DNA from: an uncultured Alphaproteobacteria bacterium
GTDB taxonomy: Bacteria > Pseudomonadota > Alphaproteobacteria > CAAHEQ01 > UBA3637
Assembly: GCA_934234055.1 (NCBI GenBank)
Contig: CAKQGY010000003.1
Span: forward strand, 1-64,000
Direction: 5' to 3'
Length of the DNA stretch: 64,000 nucleotides
A program made the position numbers and the translations under genes. Numbering within the stretch: the stretch's first letter is position 1; each line of letters begins with the position of its first letter. Under the pieces are notes generated by a model. It saw nothing but the letters and a program-made list of their open reading frames with translations, did not search any database and was not told the DNA's origin. This document shows, piece by piece, positions 1-8,431 of the stretch.

Positions 1-23
1 TATTTCCACATTTTCTATCAATA

Positions 24-37
24 CCCCCCCCCCCCCC
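24..37 (+). repeat. C14 homopolymer tract at the 5' end of a pilin-like gene
   Basis: Fourteen consecutive C residues lie just before the GTG used as the start of the pilin-like gene. The reading frame of that gene stays open through the tract to the left window edge, with no stop codon, so the tract may be inside the coding region rather than in the leader. Tracts of this length are known to slip during replication and switch genes on and off in other bacteria. That role here is inferred. Confidence 0.85.
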
Positions 38-43
38 GTATGT

Positions 44-1387
44 GTGAATAACTATTATTATTCAACGAGTTATACACAATTTTTAAACACTAACTTTTTA
101 TCATTGAAAGGCGCAAAGCGGCGTGCCAATCGTGGTATTTTATCCGAATCCGGCCGATCCCTTGTTGAAATGCTGGGGGTCCTGGCCATTATGGGAATCT
201 TGACTATCGGCGGAATCACCGGCTTTAACTATGCCATGAATAAGCAACGCACCAACGCCACAGTGGAATATGTCAACGAACTTGCAGTTTTAGGCACAGG
301 CCAAATGCTGGCCGGCGGGGCGCCGAAACTGCTGGACTATCCCGACCATACGCCAAGCGGCTACCCCGCCAAAATCACCACGGATAAAGAAAATCCCACC
401 GCTTTTTACATAGAAATTGACCAAGTCCCCACGCCTGTCTGCAACGAAATTATTTCACGGCTGGACGGCTGGAAAATGGTCAATGACATCGGCTTTTTTG
501 ACGGCATCCAAGATTGCCCGACCGAACCCGCCAACATGTGGTTTGAAATTTTTGCCACCGCAGACAAAGGCGGCGACACCGGTTTAGCCTGCACTTCCAA
601 TGCCGATTGCCAAGGTCTTCTTGGCACCACCCGCGCCAAATGCAACGCCCACGGCAAATGCGAAGAGAACTGCACCCCGCGCACACAACTTACGGCTGTT
701 GGCTGCTGCGGTAAAAGCGCCATGATTGATGGCGGCTGCTGTCGCAACGGCACCCTGTCCGATAATGCCGACGGCAAGCGTCAATGCTGTATTTCCTATG
801 TCACAGACAAAACCTTTACTTATTGCTGTCCGGCCGGCACATTTCCGACGGACGAAGGCGAATGCATTCCCTGCGCGGATCCGCGCTCATTCTTGCTGGA
901 TGTCACCTATAGCGCCTGCAAGAATGCCTGTCCTCAAAGGACTCTTTCCGGACATACCTGCCTGCCGCCGGGCAACACTTGCGCCGAGGGAGCGGTCCTG
1001 GTCCGCAATCAGTGCCACTGCCCGATGGATAATCCGATTATGGCCACAGACGGTTCGTGCCACCCGGCCGATTGGGAGGGGATTGGCGTTGTCAACCCGC
1101 CCGCGGGCCTGGTCAATTATCCCAAAGACTGGGGTGCTTATTACAACCGTTGGAACCGCTGGAGTGAATCCCATCCCTGCCCCGCCGGCAAGTTTTGTTC
1201 TTCCTCCGGTCAATCCGTCCGATTGACGCGCTCAGACGGCAAAATAGTCGGATACAGCGGTGCTTTTGACTTGGAATGCAGCAGTGTCGTCAATTTTTCC
1301 GAATTGCATTTCCAGGCCTGGTGTAAAGCCTGTGGCGGTAATTGGGAGGGTGCTGCCTGGAACGATGGCACCTGCTCCAAGCCCTAG
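44..1387 (+). CDS. Cysteine-rich prepilin-like surface protein (pilin family member 1)
   Basis: This is a 447-residue protein with a long leader (about 37 residues) and then a prepilin-type segment, SG/RSLVEMLGVLAIMG, with the conserved glutamate at +5 and a hydrophobic helix (about residues 38-62). The residue after the predicted cleavage site is arginine, where typical pilins have Phe or Met. A short pilin-like globular part follows, with a Cys pair (VPTPVCNE ... IQDCP). The rest is a cysteine-rich stalk with C-x-x-NADC and CC motifs. GTG at 44 is only a provisional start, because the frame is open upstream to the window edge. It shares its helix signature EMLGVLAIMGxLTIGGIxGF with the gene at 36238. 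No pilus assembly genes are in the window. It is probably exported and displayed on the surface. Its exact function is unknown. Confidence 0.75.
   Translation: MNNYYYSTSYTQFLNTNFLSLKGAKRRANRGILSESGRSLVEMLGVLAIMGILTIGGITGFNYAMNKQRTNATVEYVNELAVLGTGQMLAGGAPKLLDYPDHTPSGYPAKITTDKENPTAFYIEIDQVPTPVCNEIISRLDGWKMVNDIGFFDGIQDCPTEPANMWFEIFATADKGGDTGLACTSNADCQGLLGTTRAKCNAHGKCEENCTPRTQLTAVGCCGKSAMIDGGCCRNGTLSDNADGKRQCCISYVTDKTFTYCCPAGTFPTDEGECIPCADPRSFLLDVTYSACKNACPQRTLSGHTCLPPGNTCAEGAVLVRNQCHCPMDNPIMATDGSCHPADWEGIGVVNPPAGLVNYPKDWGAYYNRWNRWSESHPCPAGKFCSSSGQSVRLTRSDGKIVGYSGAFDLECSSVVNFSELHFQAWCKACGGNWEGAAWNDGTCSKP
100..135 (-). repeat. Degenerate palindromic repeat inside the pilin leader
   Basis: Read on the minus strand, this stretch begins GATTGGCACGCCG and ends TCAATGA. 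It resembles the GATTGCCACGC...GCAATGACG element at 36264 and 38172, with several mismatches. It lies in frame and encodes part of the leader upstream of the prepilin cleavage site. The match was judged by eye. Confidence 0.5.
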
Positions 1388-1404
1388 CCCCGCAAGCCCC
1401 CCGG

Positions 1405-2085
1405 CTATGCGTCCCGGTCGATTACGCGCTTCACCTTGCGGGCAAAAGCCTTCTTCCGCGCCGGCTTATCGTCCGGGTTGATAATCCCCATAGACAGGAT
1501 AATTTTCAACGCATCGTCCACCCCGATATTCAGCGGCTCAATATCCTTTTTCGGCACATAGATCAGGAATCCCGATGTCGGGTTCGGCGTTGTCGGCACA
1601 TAGATGCTGACCAAAGCCTCTGACGATTTTTTCTGCACTTCGCGATAGACCGGCCCCGTCAGGAAAGCGATTGTTTTCATACCCTTGCGCGGATATTCGA
1701 CCAGGACCGGCTGCCGAAAGGCCGTCTTTTTCCCCGACCCCAGCAAGGTTTCAAAAATCTTGCGAAAGGCGTTATAAATCCCCGATATAATCGGCATTTT
1801 TTCAATGATGCCACGACCGAATTTCATCATCGCACGCCCGATAAAATTCGCCGTCATCATCCCCACCAGAATCAAGAACAGCAGCAACAGCACCACTCCC
1901 AGCCCCGGCAATCCGTAAGGCAAATAGGTTTCGGGGTTATATTTTTCGGGTATCAGGGCTGTCACATTTTTGTCAATATAGGTAAACAATTCCACCGCCA
2001 GATACAGGGTAATTGCCACCGGTGCGGTCACCAGGACGCCCGTAAACAAATAGGTTTTCAAGGTATGCTTTGTATTTTGTGCCAT
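1405..2085 (-). CDS. DUF502 family inner-membrane protein
   Basis: The 226-residue protein matches the DUF502 family. It has an N-terminal membrane segment (around TYLFTGVLVTAPVAITLYLA), a second hydrophobic segment (GLGVVLLLLFLILVGMM), then the characteristic region with PIISGIYNAFRKIFETLL and PTTPNPTSGFLIYVP. The start at 2085 is chosen over the longer frame because GGAGGTA sits 6 bases upstream of that ATG. The family has no firmly assigned function and is common in Proteobacteria, often near RNA or protein synthesis genes. It is transcribed away from rplU, so the two are divergent across about 160 bp. Confidence 0.85.
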   Translation of the reverse strand: MAQNTKHTLKTYLFTGVLVTAPVAITLYLAVELFTYIDKNVTALIPEKYNPETYLPYGLPGLGVVLLLLFLILVGMMTANFIGRAMMKFGRGIIEKMPIISGIYNAFRKIFETLLGSGKKTAFRQPVLVEYPRKGMKTIAFLTGPVYREVQKKSSEALVSIYVPTTPNPTSGFLIYVPKKDIEPLNIGVDDALKIILSMGIINPDDKPARKKAFARKVKRVIDRDA

Positions 2086-2182
2086 TATCGTACCTCCATT
2101 TTTATCATAGCGAAAAAAGAGCGCATTGTCCAGTAAAATACGCAATCTTTTGAAAAAAGAGCATGCTTCCTCCATTTTTTAC

Positions 2183-2211
2183 TTGACAAATCGTTAAAAA
2201 TGCGTTATAAG
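2183..2211 (+). promoter_or_regulatory. Sigma-70-type promoter of rplU-rpmA
   Basis: TTGACA (2183-2188) and TATAAG (2206-2211) are separated by 17 bases and lie 37 bases before the rplU start. They fit the housekeeping promoter consensus closely. Confidence 0.75.
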
Positions 2212-2247
2212 ATAGGCCTATTTTATATCAGTAAAGGATAAAAACAC

Positions 2248-2547
2248 ATGTTTGCAGTAATTAAAACAGGCGGAAAACAATACAAAGTCCAAAAAGATTC
2301 CGTTATTGTTGTTGAAAAGTTGGCGGGTGAAGCCGGTTCCAAGGTTTCTTTTGATGAAGTTTTAATGGCTGGCGACAAGGTTGGCACACCGGTGGTTCAG
2401 GGTGCTTCCGTTGCCGGTGAAATTATGAAACAAACGCGTGGCGAAAAAGTCATCGTTTTTAAGAAGATTCGCCGTCACGGTTACAGACGGAAACAAGGGC
2501 ACAAACAATTCTTGACCGTTGTTAAAATTACGGACATCAAGGCCTAA
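2248..2547 (+). CDS. rplU: Ribosomal protein bL21
   Basis: The protein is 99 residues, the usual length for bL21, and opens [15 protein letters not shown], the family signature. It ends with the basic RNA-binding region [16 protein letters not shown]. bL21 binds 23S rRNA in the large ribosomal subunit. It is followed after 23 bases by rpmA, the standard pairing. In many bacteria obgE follows these two, but here a terminator and greA come next. Confidence 0.98.
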   Translation: MFAVIKTGGKQYKVQKDSVIVVEKLAGEAGSKVSFDEVLMAGDKVGTPVVQGASVAGEIMKQTRGEKVIVFKKIRRHGYRRKQGHKQFLTVVKITDIKA

Positions 2548-2570
2548 TCAGTTTATAAAGGAGATTTACA

Positions 2571-2828
2571 ATGGCACATAAAAAAGCTGGTGGTAGCACA
2601 CGGAACGGACGCGACTCCGAAGGTCGGCGCCTGGGATTAAAGAAATCCGGCGGACAATCTGTTGTTTCCGGAAACATTATTGTGCGTCAACGCGGCACAG
2701 TCTACTGCGCCGGTGATAATGTCGGTATGGGCACGGATCACACTCTGTTTGCCATGGCTGACGGTATCGTTGAATATAAACGGAAAAAAGACGACAAAGT
2801 CTTTGTTTCTGTTAAAGCCGCTGAATAA
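2571..2828 (+). CDS. rpmA: Ribosomal protein bL27
   Basis: The 85-residue protein begins [20 protein letters not shown], the conserved N-terminus of bL27. This tail reaches the peptidyl-transferase centre in known ribosomes. The start follows AAGGAG with good spacing. It is cotranscribed with rplU and ends 24 bases before a strong terminator. No N-terminal leader extension of the Firmicutes type is present. Confidence 0.98.
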   Translation: MAHKKAGGSTRNGRDSEGRRLGLKKSGGQSVVSGNIIVRQRGTVYCAGDNVGMGTDHTLFAMADGIVEYKRKKDDKVFVSVKAAE

Positions 2829-2851
2829 TCAAACGGTTTTATGATAACGGG

Positions 2852-2875
2852 GCCCCCGTTGATCGGGGGCTTTTC
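2852..2875 (+). terminator. Rho-independent terminator after rpmA
   Basis: The stem GCCCCCG/CGGGGGC with a five-base loop is followed by TTTT. It closes the rplU-rpmA unit. Confidence 0.85.
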
Positions 2876-2906
2876 ATTCATCAAAGCGGTTTCGGCCAAA
2901 AATGGC

Positions 2907-2934
2907 TTGACTTTCCGTTTTTTTGACTTATAAT
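2907..2934 (+). promoter_or_regulatory. Sigma-70-type promoter of greA
   Basis: TTGACT (2907-2912) and TATAAT (2929-2934) are separated by 16 bases, ahead of greA. A short GC-rich inverted repeat (ccggttgcacgaccgg) lies between promoter and start. Confidence 0.7.
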
Positions 2935-3005
2935 AAAACCATCAATACACATTCTGCCGGTTGCACGACCGGTGGTTCTTTTTTAGTCTTATGAAAGGAG
3001 TTCCT

Positions 3006-3482
3006 ATGGAAGAAAAAGTTCCGATGACCAAGTCCGGCTATCAAAATCTGACGGACGAATTAAAGCGTTTGAAATTTGAAGAACGCCCGCGTATTGTTGC
3101 CGCGATTGAAGAAGCCCGCGGCCACGGCGATTTGTCTGAAAATGCCGAATATCACTCGGCCCGCGAGCAGCAATCGTTTATAGAGGGCCGTATCCAAGAG
3201 TTAGAGGGTGCTCTCTCGCATGCCCAAGTCATTGACACACAAACTTTGTCCGGCGATAAAGTCCTGTTCGGGGCGACTGTCACGCTGTCGGATGCCGATA
3301 CGGAAAAAGAATCCACTTATCAGATCGTCGGCCAGTATGAGGCCAATTTGGAAAAGGGGTTAATCTCCCTGCTTTCCCCGATGGCCAAGGCTTTAATCGG
3401 CAAAAATCTGGGCGATATTATAGAGGTTAAAACCCCCCGCGGGGAAAAATCCTACGAAATTCTGTCTGTGAAATATATCTAG
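3006..3482 (+). CDS. greA: Transcription elongation factor GreA
   Basis: From ATG 3006 the protein is 158 residues, the normal GreA length. That start also has AAAGGAG just upstream, so the longer frame from TTG 2961 is rejected. The N-terminal coiled coil begins [16 protein letters not shown] and carries the tip acidic residues in [16 protein letters not shown]. The C-terminal FKBP-like domain ends in [16 protein letters not shown]. GreA enters the RNA polymerase secondary channel and stimulates cleavage of backtracked transcripts. It has its own promoter. Confidence 0.97.
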   Translation: MEEKVPMTKSGYQNLTDELKRLKFEERPRIVAAIEEARGHGDLSENAEYHSAREQQSFIEGRIQELEGALSHAQVIDTQTLSGDKVLFGATVTLSDADTEKESTYQIVGQYEANLEKGLISLLSPMAKALIGKNLGDIIEVKTPRGEKSYEILSVKYI

Positions 3483-3518
3483 GTTCTCCTATATAGTGCA
3501 TAAGGAGGAAATCATCTT

Positions 3519-4445
3519 ATGCACACACAGATTCTTGTTTTAGGTTCCGGACCGGCCGGCTTTGCGGCAGCACTTTATGCCGCACTGGCCGGTTTTTCCA
3601 CAACGATTTTATCCGGCGACACACACGGCGGCCAACTCACTCTGACTCACCGAATAGAGAATTATCCCGGTTTTCCGGCGGCGTCCGGTCTGGATTTAAT
3701 AGAGGCCATGCAACGCCAAGCCCTCACCGCCGGTGCACGCCTGATGGACGATCGCGCCGTTGCCGTGGACCTTTCCCACCCGCCATTCTCGGCCACCACC
3801 GCATCCGGACAGGTGATCACCGCTGATTCTGTCATTATTGCGATGGGCGCCTCCCCGCGCTGGCTGGGTGCACCGGGTGAATCGCGCTTTCGGGGGCATG
3901 GTGTTTCGGTATGCGCCACCTGCGATGGTGTTTTCTATCGAGGCAAGACTGTTGCCGTCATCGGCGGGGGCAGTTCCGCTGCCTACGAGGCTCTGTTTTT
4001 AGCTCAAACCAGCCATGCTGTCTTGCTGATTTATCGCGAGGCCGCCCTCTCGGCCGAGGATAACCTGGTTCGGGCGCTGGCGGACACTCCCAATATTCAG
4101 CAAATTGCCAATACCCAAGTTCTGGCTTTCCTTGGCGACACAAAACTGGACCGCATCACCGTTCAAAACATTCAAACCGCAACCGAAACAACATTAGCCA
4201 TAGACGGCGTGTTTGAGGCCATTGGCCATATGCCGAACACCCGGTTGTTCCAGGGTCAGCTGGATTTAGATTCTGACGGCTACTTGCTTACCGACTGCCG
4301 AACCGGCGCTACTTCCTGCGACGGTGTTTTTGCGTGCGGCGATATTCAGGCCCCGCTCCACCGCCAAGCCATCATTGCCGCCGGTGCCGGTTGCACCGCG
4401 GCTTTATCCGCCAAAGCTTATTTGAAAACGCGCCTTAAAAGTTGA
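3519..4445 (+). CDS. trxB: Thioredoxin-reductase-like flavoprotein
   Basis: The 308-residue protein has the FAD-binding GSGPAGFAAALYAA motif at the N-terminus, the redox-active CATC pair near residues 132-135 within VCATCDGVFYRG, and the C-terminal FAD motif GVFACGDI. This is the low-molecular-weight thioredoxin reductase family. The nucleotide-binding half is atypical: GGGSSAAYEA replaces the usual GGGDSA, and the HRRDxxRA signature that contacts the NADPH 2'-phosphate reads IYREAALSA. It could therefore be an NADH- or ferredoxin-linked variant; that is inference. AAGGAGG precedes the start. Its 3' end overlaps the convergent DUF3943 gene by 11 bases. Confidence 0.85.
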   Translation: MHTQILVLGSGPAGFAAALYAALAGFSTTILSGDTHGGQLTLTHRIENYPGFPAASGLDLIEAMQRQALTAGARLMDDRAVAVDLSHPPFSATTASGQVITADSVIIAMGASPRWLGAPGESRFRGHGVSVCATCDGVFYRGKTVAVIGGGSSAAYEALFLAQTSHAVLLIYREAALSAEDNLVRALADTPNIQQIANTQVLAFLGDTKLDRITVQNIQTATETTLAIDGVFEAIGHMPNTRLFQGQLDLDSDGYLLTDCRTGATSCDGVFACGDIQAPLHRQAIIAAGAGCTAALSAKAYLKTRLKS

Positions 4446-5244
4446 CAACCATATTCAGGCCATAGCCGAATCCGCCATGCCGTCCCACAATCGGTTGCGA
4501 AGCAAACGACACCCGATTTTTCGTAGCCGGCCGTTCGTCCTTAAACAGCATTTGCGTCACTTCTGTCATCGGATCCATCAGGAACACAGCCGTTTTTCCC
4601 AGCGCTACCGACCCGCACAGTTCATAATTTTGCTCTAAAATATAGCGCTTAAATTGATAGAATCCTTCACCCAAAACCGCCCCCGCAACCGGTGTTACGA
4701 TCAAGTCCTGAATCGATGGTCGTTCGGCAAACGCCTCAATCCCGTATTCCCAGAAAAAGGTGGACAGCATAAACGAGTATGCAAACGAATACAGCGCGTT
4801 CACTCCGGCCGACCGCGCGCCCATATAGTAAATTGCCCCCACATACGGATGCGCAATATAGTTCAGAAACAAATCGTCTTTATCCCACACCGGTGCATGC
4901 GATACATTTTTCCACCATTTGGCAGCCGGGCTTTTCCCGTCATCTTCCCAGTTTGTAAAGCTGGACGGCATCGCATACAAGATTCCCATCGTCGCAATCC
5001 CCGCCCCGACCAGCAGGCCTGTATTTTTATACAGCAATGGCTTGTCCACGATATTTTCGCTGAACGAATACGGCCGATCATAGATACTGCCTGCCGGGAT
5101 TGCCATGGCTTTCACCTGATTTTCCGCCGGTTCGGTGGCCGCCGGCAGCGGTGTTGCATCGCCCAGCCGCCACAAAGGCGCCGCAGCCCAAGCCCGCACG
5201 CTCATCATCATTCCCAACAGCAGTATCACAGCAATTCGTTTCAT
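4435..5244 (-). CDS. DUF3943 family secreted or outer-membrane-associated protein
   Basis: The product is 269 residues from ATG 5244, which is preceded by TAAGGAA. An upstream ATG at 5277 is less well supported. It has a signal peptide (MKRIAVILLLGMMMSVRAWAA) and the DUF3943 core, including FLNYIAHPYVGAIYYMGARS and FFWEYGIEAFAERPSIQDL. Members are found in Gram-negative envelopes and their function is not established. The C-terminus ends in GYGLNMVVNF, an aromatic terminal residue of the kind seen in outer-membrane barrels. It is convergent with the trxB-like gene. Confidence 0.75.
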   Translation of the reverse strand: MKRIAVILLLGMMMSVRAWAAAPLWRLGDATPLPAATEPAENQVKAMAIPAGSIYDRPYSFSENIVDKPLLYKNTGLLVGAGIATMGILYAMPSSFTNWEDDGKSPAAKWWKNVSHAPVWDKDDLFLNYIAHPYVGAIYYMGARSAGVNALYSFAYSFMLSTFFWEYGIEAFAERPSIQDLIVTPVAGAVLGEGFYQFKRYILEQNYELCGSVALGKTAVFLMDPMTEVTQMLFKDERPATKNRVSFASQPIVGRHGGFGYGLNMVVNF

Positions 5245-5343
5245 ATTTTTACATTCCTTATTTTTATTTAGCGGCACTATACCCCTTTTTTATTTTAATT
5301 TCAATATAATTTTTTATTTTACCGCCTTTAGAATCTGTTTTTA

Positions 5344-5374
5344 TTGACAGATTTTCTTTTCCGCGCCATATACC
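5344..5374 (+). promoter_or_regulatory. Probable promoter of the DUF378 gene
   Basis: TTGACA at 5344-5349 is followed after 17 bases by CATATA or after 19 bases by TATACC. The start codon of the next gene lies about 30 bases downstream. Confidence 0.5.
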
Positions 5375-5404
5375 TTTTGTAAAATAACACAAAAGGAGGA
5401 AATT

Positions 5405-5614
5405 ATGTCATCAAGAATACTGACGCTGATATCACTATGGTTGGCGATTATCGGCGCTTTTAACTGGGGTTTAGTCGGCTTGTTTGAGTTTAATCTGGTC
5501 GGCGCGATTTTCGGCGAAGCAACGCTCATCACCCGTCTGATTTACATCTTGGTCGGGCTCAGTGGCCTGTGGCTACTGCTGGATTTGTTCCGCGATAAGC
5601 CGATTATCAAATAA
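5405..5614 (+). CDS. DUF378 small membrane protein
   Basis: The 69-residue protein has two membrane helices and the family signature LWLAIIGAFNWGLVGLFEF, followed by the second helix (LIYILVGLSGLWLLLDLF). DUF378 proteins are widespread small integral membrane proteins of unknown role. An AAGGAGGAAATT ribosome-binding site gives a clear start. It appears to be transcribed alone. Confidence 0.85.
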   Translation: MSSRILTLISLWLAIIGAFNWGLVGLFEFNLVGAIFGEATLITRLIYILVGLSGLWLLLDLFRDKPIIK

Positions 5615-5647
5615 TTTTAGTGCCCTGCGGACGCTAAAATGCTTTTT
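5614..5647 (+). terminator. Possible terminator after the DUF378 gene
   Basis: ATTTTAG and CTAAAAT form an inverted repeat around a 13-base interior, followed by GCTTTTTT. The stem is A/T-rich, so strength is uncertain. Confidence 0.5.
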
Positions 5648-5650
5648 TAC

Positions 5651-5679
5651 TTGACACCGGACAAAAGCCTCTTTATACT
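5651..5679 (+). promoter_or_regulatory. Sigma-70-type promoter of the phosphatase-rsmE unit
   Basis: TTGACA (5651-5656) and TATACT (5674-5679) are separated by 17 bases. AAGGAG and the start codon follow within 25 bases. Confidence 0.75.
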
Positions 5680-5701
5680 GGGTTCAGAATAAGGAGAATC
5701 A

Positions 5702-7717
5702 ATGTCTGGTGTTTATCTCTCGGGCCGTCATGTTACGGCGTCAAGTGTTGTGCGGATTGCATCCCTGATTGGGGCAACTCCGTGGCCCTCGGCGGACAAA
5801 CCGGTCTTAACCGATGCTCAGTTCAAAAAGCAGGCCTTCCCCGCTACACTGTCCCTGTTGGCGGACAAGCTGGACGAGGACGAACTTGCCCGATTGCTGG
5901 AAACGCCTGTTGTCGGCCTGATTGATGCCAACGCATTGGACGAATCGGCTCAGAATTTTATGTCCGTCTTTCCCGAGAACGCCACAAACACAAACGCGCT
6001 CGGGATTTTGATGACCTGTCCCGTCATTTATGCCAGCGACATTGCGAAACTTTTTACCCAAGCCCTGCAAAAGCGCCTGTTCTTTTCTAAATCTCTGTTT
6101 GAAAGCATCCATCTGGCTTTGCATGAATCGCTTGTAAACGGTCTGATTCACGGCAATTTACAGTTATCCAGCACCCTGCGTCAATCCGCACGTGATTTTA
6201 TTGAATACGCACGCCTGCTCAACGAGCGCCTTAATGATCCCGCCTATGCACAAAAATCTATGAGTTTAATGGCTTTTTGGACACAGGATCGCCTGGAAAT
6301 TAAAATTCGGGACGAGGGGGCGGGTTATTCTTCCGTCCCGGCGGTCAAGGTTGCCGCACAACCGACTCAAGCCAAATCCGGCCGAGGTCTGCGCCTGATT
6401 GCGGGCTTGGCGGACTCGTGCACCTTGGACGATTTCGGCCGCGAAGTCACGCTGTCTTTTCTGCTTCAAGACCGTATAGAGCACACGATCACTGCCGACA
6501 CCTCCGACGAAGACAAATACGAGACTACCGGCCGCCTGGACGATCCCGACCTGTCACAGTGTCGCGTCTTGGTCATGGAGGATAACCACAGCAACCAAGC
6601 CGTGCTGACCCGGTTGCTCAATGTTGTCGGCATCACGCATATTCAGATTGCTTCCGACGGGATCGAGGGACTGCACAAAGTCCTGTCCTTTAAGCCCGAT
6701 TTAATTATTTTGGACATTACAATGCCGCGTATGAACGGCGAAGAAGTGCTCTATCACCTGAAATCCGCCCCCGAAACGCGGCACATTCCGGTGTTGGTGC
6801 AAACAGCGTCCGACACGCGCGAAATGCGGGAAAAGGCATTCAGTTCCGGCGCAACCGATTTTATTACCAAACCGATCAATCCGCTGGAATTTTTTGCGCG
6901 GGTTAAAGTCCATTTGGAAAACAGGATCTTGATTTACAGTCTCCGCCATCAACTGGATCAGATTGAACTGGAAATGCAAAGCGCCCGCCGGATGCAGGTA
7001 GATATGTTGCCCCATGTCGACCATATGGCCGATGTGTGCCAACAATTTCATATTCAACTGGCTCAGTATTTCGAGCCTTCTTCTCTTCTTGGCGGTGATT
7101 ATTGGCAGATGTTCCCCATTCGCGGTGAATTATTGGGCTTTTACCTGTGCGACTTTTCCGGCCACGGGATAGCGGCTGCCCTCAACACATTCCGCCTGCA
7201 CGGCATTATTGCCCAGATGAACAAGCGCAGTATCACCACCCCCAGCGCGTTTTTAGAAACCATCAACCGACAGTTGTTTGAACTGCTGCCGCGCGGACAG
7301 TTTGCGACTTTCTTTTTCGGTATTTATAACCCCAAAGAGAATACGCTGGACTATGCCGCTGCCGACGCACCCACACCTTTTTTGTGCTCTCGTGGCAAGA
7401 CTACACTGCTCCGCACTTCCGGCCTGCCGCTCGGTATTATGCGTGACACAAAATACACGGATTATCAACTGAAATTAAAGGTCGGCGATACGCTCTTTTT
7501 ATACAGTGATGCGCTCACCGAGTCCCCCTCCCTGGACGGTAAGCGCCTCGGCACCGCCGGCTTTCAAAAATTTGTTGAACAGGGGATTCAAAACCCGAAC
7601 GCTCAAATCGCTTTGCGCCATGTGATGAACCTGTTTTTTGAATTCGCCCCGCCCCCGCCCCCCGATGATGTCACGGCCATTTTATTTCGCGTGGACAAGG
7701 CAGGGGATAAATCATGA
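5702..7717 (+). CDS. Fused anti-sigma-type ATPase / receiver / PP2C-like phosphatase
   Basis: The 671-residue protein has three recognisable parts. Around residues 135-265 is an RsbW-type ATPase fold with the N-box HESLVNGLIHGNL and a GRGLRLIAGLAD glycine motif. A receiver domain spans about 287-410, with VLVMEDN, phospho-acceptor Asp in LIILDITMPRMNG (about 338) and conserved Lys in FITKPINP. A SpoIIE/PP2C-like phosphatase spans about 440-668, with GGDYWQ, DFSGHG, YSDALTE and PPDDVTAILF metal-binding motifs. The first 130 residues are unassigned. Known relatives control partner-switching or general stress sigma pathways by dephosphorylating an anti-anti-sigma factor. No sigma or STAS partner is in the window. 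The gene overlaps rsmE by 4 bases (ATGA). Confidence 0.85.
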   Translation: MSGVYLSGRHVTASSVVRIASLIGATPWPSADKPVLTDAQFKKQAFPATLSLLADKLDEDELARLLETPVVGLIDANALDESAQNFMSVFPENATNTNALGILMTCPVIYASDIAKLFTQALQKRLFFSKSLFESIHLALHESLVNGLIHGNLQLSSTLRQSARDFIEYARLLNERLNDPAYAQKSMSLMAFWTQDRLEIKIRDEGAGYSSVPAVKVAAQPTQAKSGRGLRLIAGLADSCTLDDFGREVTLSFLLQDRIEHTITADTSDEDKYETTGRLDDPDLSQCRVLVMEDNHSNQAVLTRLLNVVGITHIQIASDGIEGLHKVLSFKPDLIILDITMPRMNGEEVLYHLKSAPETRHIPVLVQTASDTREMREKAFSSGATDFITKPINPLEFFARVKVHLENRILIYSLRHQLDQIELEMQSARRMQVDMLPHVDHMADVCQQFHIQLAQYFEPSSLLGGDYWQMFPIRGELLGFYLCDFSGHGIAAALNTFRLHGIIAQMNKRSITTPSAFLETINRQLFELLPRGQFATFFFGIYNPKENTLDYAAADAPTPFLCSRGKTTLLRTSGLPLGIMRDTKYTDYQLKLKVGDTLFLYSDALTESPSLDGKRLGTAGFQKFVEQGIQNPNAQIALRHVMNLFFEFAPPPPPDDVTAILFRVDKAGDKS

Positions 7718-8403
7718 TACGGTTGTATGTTGACGCTCCGTTATCCGCCGACCGGATACTGACTTTGTCAGACGACCATTTCCACTATTTGGCTCATGTG
7801 ATGCGCCGCACGATCGGCGATGAAGTCTGCCTCTTTAACGGAAAAAACGGCGAGTGGTCTGCCCGTATTGCCACACTGACCAAGCGCACCGGGACACTGG
7901 CAATCAGCGCTCAAACCCGCTCTCAAACAACCGAACCTCGCCTGATTTTATGCCCCGCGCTGATTAAAAAAGAGAATATGGATTGGGTTTTTCAAAAGGC
8001 CACCGAGATCGGCGTATCCGATATTTTTCCGCTCCTGACCGAGCGCACCGTTGTGCCCCGGCTCAATTTGGACCGCGCTATCGCCACAGTCCGCGAGGCC
8101 GCCGAACAGAGCGAGCGTTTGACGGTCCCGGTCATTCACGCGCCTGCCCGCCTGCCGGATTTTTTGGCACAAACGGCCAAGGATTTCATTCCGGTTTGCC
8201 TGTCCGAGCGCGGCACCACCACTGCCCCGCTGACCCAAGATCAACCCTATGCGTTTTGTATCGGTCCCGAGGGAGGCTGGACCCCGGCCGAACAAGAATT
8301 ATTCACCCGACACCATGCGATTTTTTGGCACTTGGGAACCACAATTTTGCGCGCCGAAACCGCGGCCATCACCGCCCTTGCCTGCTACCACTTCCACTCC
8401 TGA
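7714..8403 (+). CDS. rsmE: 16S rRNA (uracil(1498)-N(3))-methyltransferase
   Basis: The 229-residue protein has the RsmE layout: an N-terminal PUA-like part (DDHFHYLAHVMRRTIGDEV) and a SPOUT methyltransferase domain. The trefoil-knot motifs are YAFCIGPEGGWTPAEQELF near residue 185 and LGTTILRAETAAITALA near the C-terminus. It methylates U1498 of 16S rRNA using S-adenosylmethionine. The ATG overlaps the stop of the upstream phosphatase, implying translational coupling. Family and length fit well. Confidence 0.95.
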   Translation: MIRLYVDAPLSADRILTLSDDHFHYLAHVMRRTIGDEVCLFNGKNGEWSARIATLTKRTGTLAISAQTRSQTTEPRLILCPALIKKENMDWVFQKATEIGVSDIFPLLTERTVVPRLNLDRAIATVREAAEQSERLTVPVIHAPARLPDFLAQTAKDFIPVCLSERGTTTAPLTQDQPYAFCIGPEGGWTPAEQELFTRHHAIFWHLGTTILRAETAAITALACYHFHS

Positions 8404-8431
8404 TTTTTAACCTTTTTATTTTTCCTCTTTT

